This document shows positions 45,996 to 52,873 of a DNA stretch of 64,000 nt, piece by piece. Numbering within the stretch: the stretch's first letter is position 1; each line of letters begins with the position of its first letter. Source of the DNA: Acidiphilium acidophilum (GTDB taxonomy: Bacteria > Pseudomonadota > Alphaproteobacteria > Acetobacterales > Acetobacteraceae); NCBI RefSeq assembly GCF_033842475.1, contig NZ_JAWXYB010000018.1:3083501-3147500 (forward strand). Reading direction: 5' to 3'. Position numbers and translations under genes: made by a program. The notes beneath the pieces were generated by a model. That model did no database searches. It was not told where the DNA came from and saw nothing but the letters and a program-made list of their open reading frames with translations.

Positions 45996-46049
45996 TTTAC
46001 CCTCCTCAGGATGTGATCCGAGGATTAGCGGGATCGCCGGTCGTGCGCC

Positions 46050-46063
46050 TTGATCCAGATCAA
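46050..46063. promoter_or_regulatory. FNR-type box upstream of the CBS-BON/cydDC operon
   Basis: TTGATCCAGATCAA is a perfect FNR/ANR box, identical to the one at 26777. It is centred 61 bases upstream of the CBS-BON start and 11 bases beyond the stop of the Crp/Fnr remnant. Confidence 0.75.
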
Positions 46064-46073
46064 GCGAGGCTCA

Positions 46074-46202
46074 TCACACGAAAGTCTGGCCGATCGCTGC
46101 GAGCCGCGCATGGTCGAGGATCGAAATCCGGTGATCGACCGCAACCGCAACAACGCCCTGCCTGCGCAGCGAGGCGAGCACGCGGGAGATGCTCCGCAGC
46201 CT
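46074..46202 (-). pseudogene. Crp/Fnr-family regulator, C-terminal winged-helix stub
   Basis: The last 42 codons of a minus-strand frame include SISRVLASLRRQGVVAVAVD, HRISILDHARLAAIG and then the stop. This matches the recognition helix and wing of Crp/Fnr regulators (pattern T.SR.L..L...G.I......I.I.D...L). Upstream the frame stays open to 46394 but loses resemblance, and the tandem repeat array begins there, so the sensor domain is absent. It ends 11 bases before an FNR-type box. Whether the short frame is expressed is unknown. Confidence 0.6.
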
Positions 46203-46494
46203 CGCCCTCCGACCGGGCAACGCCGAGAGCCCAAAACCCCTTGGCGGCAGCGGCGTCAACCCCCCCAGCCGCCCGCGACGCATCCGCGCCCGCAAGGCCG
46301 CATAGGTGCATAACGATCCGGGACGCACCCTTTGGTACACGAAACTTGTGGCCCTCCTACACGACAAGGCAAGCGCGCCCGCAACCACATCCAAACCGTA
46401 GGATGGGCGCCCCTTCAGCGCCCATCAATCCACCACCGCGCCCACCCACCAGATGCGTCAATGGCAACGATCCTCAGTATAAGCCAAAGGAAGG

Positions 46495-46516
46495 CTTCTT
46501 TTTTGCAAAAAAGAAG
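46495..46516. repeat. Dispersed A/T palindrome, copy 2 (tandem unit 1)
   Basis: CTTCTTTTTT, GC, AAAAAAGAAG followed by CAAAAAACTC; same element as at 12616. Confidence 0.85.
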
Positions 46517-46735
46517 CAAAAAACTCCCATGAGTCGGGCCGAACGCCGCTAAACCGCCCGAGCACGAACCAACTCGATCCCGCAACGAGTTCCAAAACGT
46601 AGGATGGGCGCCCCTTCGGCGCCCATCAATCTACCACCCCACCACCCACCAACTCCCCCGCGACAAAGCAATCCACGCCAAAGCACCCACCAGATGCGTC
46701 AATGGCAACGATCCCCAGTGTAAGCCAAAGAAAGA

Positions 46736-46757
46736 CTTCTTTTTTGCAAAAAAGAAG
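46736..46757. repeat. Dispersed A/T palindrome, copy 3 (tandem unit 2)
   Basis: Identical palindrome with GC centre and CAAAAAACTC flank, 241 bases from copy 2. Confidence 0.85.
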
Positions 46758-46976
46758 CAAAAAACTCCCATGAGTCGAGCCGAACGCCGCTAAACCGACC
46801 GAGCACAAACCAACTCGATCCCGCAACGAGTTCCAAAACGTAGGATGGGTGCCCCTTCGGCGCCCATCAACCTACCACCCCACCACCCACCAATCCCCCC
46901 CGACAAAGCAATCCACGCCAAAGCACCCACCAGATGCATCAATGGCAACGATCCCCAGTGCAAGCCAAAGACAAGA

Positions 46977-46998
46977 CTTCTTTTTTGCAAAAAAGAAG
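46977..46998. repeat. Dispersed A/T palindrome, copy 4 (tandem unit 3)
   Basis: Identical palindrome with GC centre and CAAAAAACTC flank, 241 bases from copy 3. Confidence 0.85.
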
Positions 46999-47217
46999 CA
47001 AAAAACTCCCATGAGTCGAGCCGAACGCCGCTAAACCGCCCGAGCACAAACCAACTCGATCCCGCAATGAGTTCCAAAACGTAGGATGGGTGCCCCTTCG
47101 GCGCCCATCAACCTACCACCCCACCACCCACCAATCCCCCGCGACAAAGCAATCCACGCCGAGGCACCCGCCAGATGCGTCAATGGCAACGACCCCCAGC
47201 GCAAGCCAAAGACAAGA

Positions 47218-47239
47218 CTTCTTTTTTGCAAAAAAGAAG
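47218..47239. repeat. Dispersed A/T palindrome, copy 5 (tandem unit 4)
   Basis: Identical palindrome with GC centre, 241 bases from copy 4; the array diverges about ten bases after it. Confidence 0.85.
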
Positions 47240-47325
47240 CAAAAAACTCTTATAAATCTCGGTGGAAGCCATTAAACCGACACGGAACAGACCCAAACGG
47301 TCCACACCCGCAAGGAACACCACCA

Positions 47326-47610
47326 ATGGACCACACCACCGAAATCGCCATCCCCGCCGCCCCCCACGACCCCGAAGACGTCCCCACCACCCGGGAAGCC
47401 CTCGAAAGCGGCCAAAACGCCCGCCTGATCCGCCAAACCCGCACCAAACTCAACCTATCCCAACCCGAATTCGCCACCCGCTACCGCATCCCCCTCGAAA
47501 CCCTCCGGGACTGGGAACAAGCCCGCGTAACGCCTCCCGACTTTGCCGTGGCTTACATGCAGGTCATCGTTCACCGTCACTCGACGGCTGATGAGGTGTT
47601 AGCGTCATAG
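47326..47610 (+). CDS. XRE/HigA-like helix-turn-helix protein
   Basis: A 94-residue protein with a helix-turn-helix in its middle (RLIRQTRTKLNLSQPEFATR and IPLETLRDWEQARVTP), typical of XRE-type regulators and of HigA/MqsA-like antitoxins. The N-terminal ~30 residues are acidic and Pro-rich. AAGGAAC precedes the ATG. The frame runs upstream into the tandem repeats without a stop, but the repeat-derived part is not considered coding. No HigB/RelE-type toxin gene lies on either side, so it is a solitary antitoxin or a plain regulator. Confidence 0.72.
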   Translation: MDHTTEIAIPAAPHDPEDVPTTREALESGQNARLIRQTRTKLNLSQPEFATRYRIPLETLRDWEQARVTPPDFAVAYMQVIVHRHSTADEVLAS

Positions 47611-47745
47611 AACCTATCGCTTCCACTAGTTCGCAACAAAACGACAACAATAAACTGGATCGATCGACGATTTTCAAAATTTACAGTAAGTAGACCCGGA
47701 CCACGTTTATTCTGTTATAGCATTACCTATAAAAATTTTTTACTT

Positions 47746-49353
47746 TTAGCCAGAGAGATACTCAAGAACAGCCGCGACAGCCGCGTTGCGCATACGCCTC
47801 GCGCGGGCATTGCCAACATAAGTTGCTTCTTTCAGTTTTTCCTCTGTTGCGGCCAAAACATCTCCAATTGTGTTTAAATTCAGCTCTTCCAGTTTGCCCC
47901 GCTGCCATTCAGAAATATCTAGAACTGCAATTGACTTCGCAAGTTGTTCGCTAAGAGCATATCCGCCTACTTGAGACGGAGCGTTGTCCAATAAATCCAC
48001 TAACGATTTATATGCAGGATGGTTCGCGCCGAACTCAGTCATTCTTTTGGGAGTTAATCCTCTTGCCACGTTGTATGCCGTCGCAGCCGGAGCGGCTTCA
48101 AGCGAAAAGAGGCAACCCAAATTAAGAAAGTAACGCGTACCGATTTCGCCACGGCTTGCTTTAATACCTGATGCTTGTTCACTCAAAATGCCGGTGTAGG
48201 ACAAAACGCGAAGGCTTTCCTTTACCGAAGCTGGAGCATCACGATGAATCCATAGATAGGCACTCGTATTTTTATCGGCCGCAAGGTATGAATCATTTTT
48301 GTTCTTGATATCAGGTAATACTTGATTTTCGATAAATGAACGCCCCCAGTCGATAACGTCTTTGTGGCCGGTGTATTTAGCTGCCAGTACCGAATGTTCA
48401 GACCAAATATCTGACCTGTAAAATTCACGTACGGTCTCGTTGACTTGGGCCGAATTTACTTTTGGTGATGCTGCTAAGGTTTTCAGCAAAAGACGCGGGT
48501 TTCCCGACGCTGCGTATGCTAAAATTGCGAAATTCCGCCCGTTAGACGCTATATTTTTTAGCGTTGCGGCATCAGCCTGCTTTTCAACAATTTCACGCAT
48601 ATTATTTACATAATCCGCAGCCAAGACATCCCTGTCAATTGATAACATCGTTGCATCATGAGCCGGCTGAAAAGTGTCGCCAAAACTAGTCACGCCAGGG
48701 TAAACAGCCGCGTTGCACGTTATGCAGTGACTTCTAAAGTCACGGAAAAGCGTAAAAAACTGTCTCTGTTGTTCAGGAACAAATATATGAGCAGCCTCGT
48801 CGATCAGAAGACAAAACCGCCGTATATCTAATTCGTCAGCTAAATCTTCTAAAGATTCCTTTATTTTATCGAGACTGGGAATATTGTTTTTGTCAATCGG
48901 CACTCCAACGTTTGTCCAAGAGTTTTCGTATTTTTCTACGATAGCTTCGATAACCGTTGGGCCTGAGTCCGAAACGGAACTACCCGCAAGTTGCTCTGCG
49001 CTTTTCGGCAAATGAGCTATCAGGCCAGCTTTCTGAAGTGACCTGACAATGGCTGAACTTATTTTTGCCAACATCCAGTGTTTGAATTGTTCCGGGTCGC
49101 TGGATTGCAGTAAAGAACTTCGAACAAAACTTAAATACACAGGAAAAACACGGTCCGTTGCAAATTTATTTGTAAGTTCTTTTTGAGCAACTCTCAGTAG
49201 AAATGATTTACCAACCCCTCTGCTACCAACCAAGATAGTGGGGTTTCGATTTTTCAGGGCGTCTATAAGCTGTCTATCTTGCGGGTTCTCCACAAAATAG
49301 CCATAAACGTCTTCCGGCTTTATATCCTCAGTGCGAAAAAAGAAGTCGGTCAT
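47746..49353 (-). CDS. ORC/CDC6-like AAA ATPase, candidate defence-module effector or switch
   Basis: A 535-residue P-loop ATPase. Walker A is GSRGVGKS (residues 43-50) and Walker B is CLLIDEAAHIF (Asp185-Glu186). A GNPRLLLK segment near residue 290 resembles the sensor-2 region of ORC/CDC6- and STAND-type ATPases. The last ~45 residues (LEELNLNTIGDVL and the following ATYVGNARARRM) look like helix-hairpin-helix DNA-binding repeats. It starts two bases after the stop of the HEPN-like gene, forming a two-gene operon. Codon use and A/T content differ sharply from the GC-rich surroundings, indicating horizontal transfer. Such ATPase-HEPN pairs are typical of defence islands; the function here is inferred. 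Confidence 0.72.
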   Translation of the reverse strand: MTDFFFRTEDIKPEDVYGYFVENPQDRQLIDALKNRNPTILVGSRGVGKSFLLRVAQKELTNKFATDRVFPVYLSFVRSSLLQSSDPEQFKHWMLAKISSAIVRSLQKAGLIAHLPKSAEQLAGSSVSDSGPTVIEAIVEKYENSWTNVGVPIDKNNIPSLDKIKESLEDLADELDIRRFCLLIDEAAHIFVPEQQRQFFTLFRDFRSHCITCNAAVYPGVTSFGDTFQPAHDATMLSIDRDVLAADYVNNMREIVEKQADAATLKNIASNGRNFAILAYAASGNPRLLLKTLAASPKVNSAQVNETVREFYRSDIWSEHSVLAAKYTGHKDVIDWGRSFIENQVLPDIKNKNDSYLAADKNTSAYLWIHRDAPASVKESLRVLSYTGILSEQASGIKASRGEIGTRYFLNLGCLFSLEAAPAATAYNVARGLTPKRMTEFGANHPAYKSLVDLLDNAPSQVGGYALSEQLAKSIAVLDISEWQRGKLEELNLNTIGDVLAATEEKLKEATYVGNARARRMRNAAVAAVLEYLSG

Positions 49354-49355
49354 TA

Positions 49356-50068
49356 CTAAGACTTTCCAAAAATTTCTTGGATACCGGATAGATGCCCCAA
49401 TGTTTCCAACATGATCGTTTCCAATTTTCGTTGCTCATCGGGAGGCAAAAAGTTAAGGTACCTTCCGGCGAAGGTGAAGATTATACAAAGTCGCACCGCT
49501 TCGGCTCTGTTCTTCCACTTTATTAGCATATCTCCGTTATAGCTGGATGCGTCCGTAATATGCTCATGCGTGTGCAAATTGCCATGGACGAATTCTGAAC
49601 ATTCGCGATATATCGTGCAAGCGAGCGCACGATATTGCTTTGCCGACTCAGCTAAAGCGGGATTAAAAGCGTTGAGAAAGGAATTTGAGAAGATGCCCTT
49701 ATCTGGATCCGAAATTAACGACCAACTTATGTCGCTGTTAGGAGCACCTGAGAGCCACGATCTTAATTTAAGTTCGTACGCGGAGAAAAGAATGCCAGCG
49801 CTAAAAAGTTCGAAGAATAGCCGCAAACTAATGTGTGCGTGCCGGTATGCACCACACGCCACTTCATAAAGCGCTGACTGAAATTCATGAGCGGCTAAGA
49901 GAAAGATGGAGTGCTCCGTGCGATTTTCGACCGTAGAGAACAACTGGTCAAAGTCACTCCAAAAATTATGCGCGGCTGTAAATTCGAGGAGCCGCTCAGA
50001 ATCTTGCAGAAGTTGTTCGAGCGCATCGCTAGAGCGTCCGATTAGATTCTTATAATGTTCTTCTAATC
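49356..50068 (-). pseudogene. HEPN-like protein gene, 3' part; interrupted by an IS4-family element
   Basis: This part encodes all but the first few codons of a 238-residue, mainly helical protein. A HEPN-type R-x6-H motif is seen in YRECSEFVHGN (Arg156 and His163 of the reconstructed protein), a motif found in HEPN ribonucleases. The frame runs upstream as GLEEHYKNLIGRSSDALEQL and reaches the IS edge at 50068/50069, where an in-frame TGA from the IS stops it. The missing start ATG lies on the other side of the element at 51362-51364. Translation could only resume at an internal codon such as the TTG at 49943. The downstream ATPase gene is intact but has lost its original promoter. Confidence 0.78.
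50060..50068. repeat. Target-site duplication, left copy
   Basis: CTTCTAATC borders the IS on the left and is repeated exactly at 51352-51360. Nine bases is within the range known for IS4-family elements. Confidence 0.85.
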
Positions 50069-51351
50069 CTCACTCATCCCCTCATTACGTAGCCGGCATG
50101 GAATTGCCGAATATGCCGCTGCTGCGCAGCATTTCCGTGAACCGCCGCATCAGGGGCAGTAGCCGGTGCTTCGGCATGTTCGGGATCAATTCATAGAGCA
50201 TGCACCCCTGACGGAACAACGAGTGTGAGCGGGTCTTCGAAGTGTTGGACTTGAGCTGTCGATCCATTCCCAGGCTCTCGCCTGCCGTCCCGAGCATGGT
50301 CAGCAGCGCCATCGCAAACGCGCTGATGAGCAGCAGCCGATCGCGCCGCTCTGGTTCGGCGATGCGGATCTCAGCCATCCCCATCCCAAAACGCAAATCC
50401 TTGACGTCCCTGAAGCTGGGTTCGATCGTCCAGCGCCGGGAATATTGCTTGATCAATGTCCCTGCAGACGCCACGGCGTCACTGCTCGCCAGGCACCACG
50501 GCTCCTTCATGTCACGCGCATGTACGCACACCACGGCACCGACCTGATAGGCGTGCGAGGCGGTGACGCGCGCACCACGCAGTTTGCGCGCCCGGCCCGA
50601 TTTGCCGACCCAGTCCGCCGCGGTTCGCGTCTCGCCTGCGGCATCGGTGACATGGATGTTGCCGCGGAAGCGAATGATATAGGCAAAGCCAAGCTCCGTA
50701 AGATACGCGAACAGCTTGTGGTCACCGAAGCCGCGGTCGGCCAGGATGGTCACGCGGCAGCCGGGCGGGACAACCTCCGACAGGCGGCGCAGGCAAGTAT
50801 CCTCGATGGCGTTGCGCTGATCTTTCAATTCCTCTTTCCACATCGACAGCCACAACAGAGGCATCGCCCGGCCATGCTTGCTCACCAGGTTGAGCGCCAA
50901 CGTTGCCTGATCGTCGCCGTCGAAATCCGTCCAGTCCATGGCAACGACGATGTCGGTCTGCGAACCCACCAGATGCGGTACCCAACGGGCGAAGCTTTCC
51001 CAGACGTCGATACTCTCGTTACTGAGCATGCGATCAACCTGCTTGATCGCGTGCTTGGTCACCAGCCCGCGCGCCTGTGCCAACGCCTGACCGATCATCG
51101 CGACGGCGAGCGACGCGCCGGTCATCACGCCCAGTGTCGCAGCAGACAGGGAGTCAACGCGTTTGGCGTGGAGATCGTGGGCATACAACTCGTCAATGAA
51201 TGCGCGGATGTCCTTCAACCGCCCACCATCACGCTTTTTCGATGCTGCAATTCCCATGATCCACCCTCATCCATGCATTCCAACGCTTGGTAGAGAATCG
51301 CAGCGAATCGGCGCAATACCTGGACCTATGGAAAATGGGGGGATTCCTGAG
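50069..51351 (-). mobile_element. IS4-family insertion sequence, complete, 1283 bp
   Basis: The element is bounded by a 9-bp direct repeat (CTTCTAATC) and has imperfect 18-bp terminal inverted repeats: CTCACTCATCCCCTCATT on the left and CTCAGGAATCCCCCCATT on the right (read inward), 14 of 18 identical. It carries a single intact transposase gene whose stop lies within the left terminal repeat. Exact duplications and an intact open frame indicate a recent insertion. It interrupts the HEPN-like gene directly after its start codon. Confidence 0.88.
50085..51257 (-). CDS. IS4-family DDE transposase
   Basis: A 390-residue transposase. The acidic triad can be placed at Asp in VVAMDWTDFDGD near residue 108, Asp in ILADRGFGD near 172 and Glu in QYSRRWTIEPSFRDVKD near 275. 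The last of these is the Y-(2)R-(3)E-(6)K signature of the IS4 family. It is full length with an ATG start 94 bases inside the right end of the element. No truncation or frameshift is visible, so it may be active. Confidence 0.9.
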   Translation of the reverse strand: MGIAASKKRDGGRLKDIRAFIDELYAHDLHAKRVDSLSAATLGVMTGASLAVAMIGQALAQARGLVTKHAIKQVDRMLSNESIDVWESFARWVPHLVGSQTDIVVAMDWTDFDGDDQATLALNLVSKHGRAMPLLWLSMWKEELKDQRNAIEDTCLRRLSEVVPPGCRVTILADRGFGDHKLFAYLTELGFAYIIRFRGNIHVTDAAGETRTAADWVGKSGRARKLRGARVTASHAYQVGAVVCVHARDMKEPWCLASSDAVASAGTLIKQYSRRWTIEPSFRDVKDLRFGMGMAEIRIAEPERRDRLLLISAFAMALLTMLGTAGESLGMDRQLKSNTSKTRSHSLFRQGCMLYELIPNMPKHRLLPLMRRFTEMLRSSGIFGNSMPAT

Positions 51352-51360
51352 CTTCTAATC
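51352..51360. repeat. Target-site duplication, right copy
   Basis: CTTCTAATC identical to 50060-50068. On the minus strand it supplies bases 5-13 of the HEPN-like coding sequence (GATTAGAAG). Confidence 0.85.
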
Positions 51361-51364
51361 CCAT
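51352..51364 (-). pseudogene. HEPN-like gene, 5' stub with start codon
   Basis: The minus strand reads ATGG followed by the duplicated GATTAGAAG. Joined to the 3' part across the removed IS and one repeat copy it gives ATG GGA TTA GAA GAA CAT, which continues the open frame without a stop. GAGGGAG lies upstream at a fitting distance for a ribosome site. This reconstructs the original 238-residue protein. Confidence 0.78.
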
Positions 51365-51390
51365 TCGTACTTTGCGCTCCCTCGCGAAGG

Positions 51391-51418
51391 TTATTACCCG
51401 GAATTACGATGTATGCAA
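51391..51418 (-). promoter_or_regulatory. Candidate promoter of the HEPN-ATPase operon
   Basis: On the minus strand TTGCAT (51418-51413) and TAATAA (51396-51391) are separated by 16 bases, resembling -35 and -10 elements, about 30 bases before the original ATG. The IS now separates this promoter from the two genes. Confidence 0.35.
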
Positions 51419-51455
51419 CCACAAGTTTGGCGACGGTCGGAGCAAACGCCCACCC

Positions 51456-51719
51456 CTACTTAAGCTGACTATCCTTACTCCCGCGCCGGTTGAAGCCAAT
51501 CGTCACCGGGCGTCGGTCGGCGGCGGACTGGCAGTCGATGCAGGTCCGTACCCCGGGCACCGCGTTGCGCCGCGCCTGCGGAATCTCCTCGCCGCATTCC
51601 ACGCAGGTCGCCTGCCCCGCACCGCTGGGCATCCGTGCCCGCGCCCGCATGATCTCGTCTTTCACCGTATCGTCGATCTGATCCTGAACCGCCCCATCCG
51701 GAGCCCAACCATTCGCCAT
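51456..51719 (-). CDS. DksA/TraR-type C4 zinc-finger protein
   Basis: An 87-residue protein with the C4 zinc finger CVECGEEIP...CIDCQ (about residues 39-63) and the preceding acidic helix typical of short TraR/YbiI proteins. Related proteins bind the secondary channel of RNA polymerase, and short forms are common on phages and plasmids. It lacks the long coiled coil of true DksA. It lies about 90 bases upstream of the HEPN start on the same strand. Its composition is GC-rich like the chromosome, so it is probably not part of the transferred AT-rich module. Confidence 0.8.
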   Translation of the reverse strand: MANGWAPDGAVQDQIDDTVKDEIMRARARMPSGAGQATCVECGEEIPQARRNAVPGVRTCIDCQSAADRRPVTIGFNRRGSKDSQLK

Positions 51720-51854
51720 TGCCCTTGTCCACTATCTCCGCTTCGCCGCCATCAACATGGAACCGATCACCCCGCTTGAAAACCCCGCCAATCCCCCACG
51801 CCGCCGCCCCTGCCCCCACCACCCAGCCACCCCTTTACGACCAGAAGTTTTTTG

Positions 51855-51876
51855 CTTCTTTTTTCCAAAAAAGAAG
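51855..51876. repeat. Dispersed A/T palindrome, copy 6
   Basis: CTTCTTTTTT, CC, AAAAAAGAAG preceded by AAGTTTTTTG, so the flank is inverted relative to copies 1-5. Confidence 0.8.
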
Positions 51877-51961
51877 TACTTTCTTTCTCACTTCCCCCCA
51901 CCCCGCCCGTCACCAAAACTAACCCTTTCCCACCCCCCGCCCCTCATGCTCTAACGTGAGC

Positions 51962-52667
51962 ATGACCGCGGCCTCACCCCTCTTCACCCGTTTCGCGGGC
52001 TTCATAGATCGCCTGAAGCAGACCATCGCCGCCGCCAGCGTGAAGGTGCAGGGCCGTCCCGCACGTCTGCCCACCCCGCTCGGCCTGCTGCTCTACGGTC
52101 GCCTTTCCCGCCTCACCACCCGCCTGCGCGACCTGCTCGCCCGCATCGAGGCCGAGCGCACCAAGCCCCGCCGCATTGCCGCGCCCGGCCCTCATCAGCG
52201 CGCCGCGCGCAAATCCCCACCCAAACCAACCCCCGGTTTTACCCCGCCGCTTCGGCTGGATCGCCCAACCTCTCCCCGAAGCCAACGCCCACGCCCAAAC
52301 CCTCCGCCAGTTCCTCTGCGAGCCCGAAACCGAATCCCTCATCGCGAGCGACCCCCGCATCGGCCGCATCCTCCGCCCCCTCTGCCACCTCCTCGGCATC
52401 GACCTCACCTTGATCTACCGCATGGTCCCCCCACCCCATCCGAACGACCCCACTCAAACCAAACGCCATCCCCTATTGCGCAACCCATCCACCAAACCCC
52501 GCCCGCAAAACCCACACCCACGACTCCCCAACCCCCCCGACCCCCCACTCCGCGCCCCCACGCTGGACGCCATCCAATCCCTCCTCGACCACACCTTCAG
52601 CCCCCGCGCCCAAACCCATAACCCCTGGTTCACCCCACCCGATTTTTTCATCGTCCACCCGAAATAG
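51962..52667 (+). pseudogene. Hypothetical protein gene, apparently frameshifted
   Basis: The first ~70 codons from ATG 51962 (FTRFAGFIDRLKQTIAAASV, then LGLLLYGRLSRLTTRLRDLL) and a second part in a different frame after about 52230 (RRFGWIAQPLPEANAHAQTL, then IGRILRPLCHLLGIDL) look like two halves of one protein with an Arg/Pro-rich linker. They are in different reading frames, so a one-base change between about 52150 and 52240 has broken the gene, or the two parts are separate short genes. The overall layout is known to me from uncharacterised proteins of Acetobacteraceae. No function can be given. Confidence 0.45.
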
Positions 52668-52743
52668 CCCATTCACACCCATTTCATTACGATATCGTAA
52701 CGAAATACCGGGCAGTCGAGCCAAAGCAACGGGCAAGACAAGC

Positions 52744-52767
52744 CTTCTTTTTGTGAACAAAAAGAAG
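52744..52767. repeat. Dispersed A/T palindrome, copy 7 (variant)
   Basis: CTTCTTTTT, GTGAAC, AAAAAGAAG followed by CAAAAAAACTT; a variant with a longer centre and shorter arms. Confidence 0.75.
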
Positions 52768-52836
52768 CAAAAAAACTTTGTGATCTGGGTCCGTGCCGGT
52801 TTCGAGGCCCGTGCCTCAGCGAAGGGAAGTTTTTTG

Positions 52837-52858
52837 CTTCTTTTTTACAAAAAAGAAG
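52837..52858. repeat. Dispersed A/T palindrome, copy 8
   Basis: CTTCTTTTTT, AC, AAAAAAGAAG preceded by AAGTTTTTTG; inverted relative to copy 7, 70 bases away. Copies 7 and 8 lie head-to-head just after the rnd gene. Confidence 0.8.
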
Positions 52859-52873
52859 CCTTCCTACCCCTCC

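Larger units (their letters stand above)
46398..47249. repeat. Tandem array of four ~201-241-bp units
   Basis: Four head-to-tail units begin at 46398, 46599, 46840 and 47081 (GTAGGATGGG in each). The first spacing is 201 bases, the next two are 241. The last unit diverges after about 47249. Unit 1 lacks a ~40-base segment around CGACAAAGCAATCCACGCC found in the others. Each unit holds a GATGGGCGCC...GGCGCCCATC-type hairpin near its start (third-base changes in units 3 and 4) and an A/T palindrome near its end. Small open frames of 60-80 codons inside the units are repeats of each other and are not called as genes. Confidence 0.92.

Noticed and set aside
46845-47084. Small frames inside the tandem repeats (for example 46845-47084)
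   Set aside because: They repeat with the units, have no ribosome sites and translate the palindrome as Lys/Phe-rich sequence; better explained as non-coding repeats.
47218-47239. A/T palindromes as ordinary rho-independent terminators
   Set aside because: The stems are mainly A/T and no T run follows the hairpin on either strand; the conserved one-sided flank fits a repeat element better.
46398-47249. Possible CRISPR array
   Set aside because: The units are about 201-241 bases with no short repeat/unique spacer alternation, and no cas genes are present.
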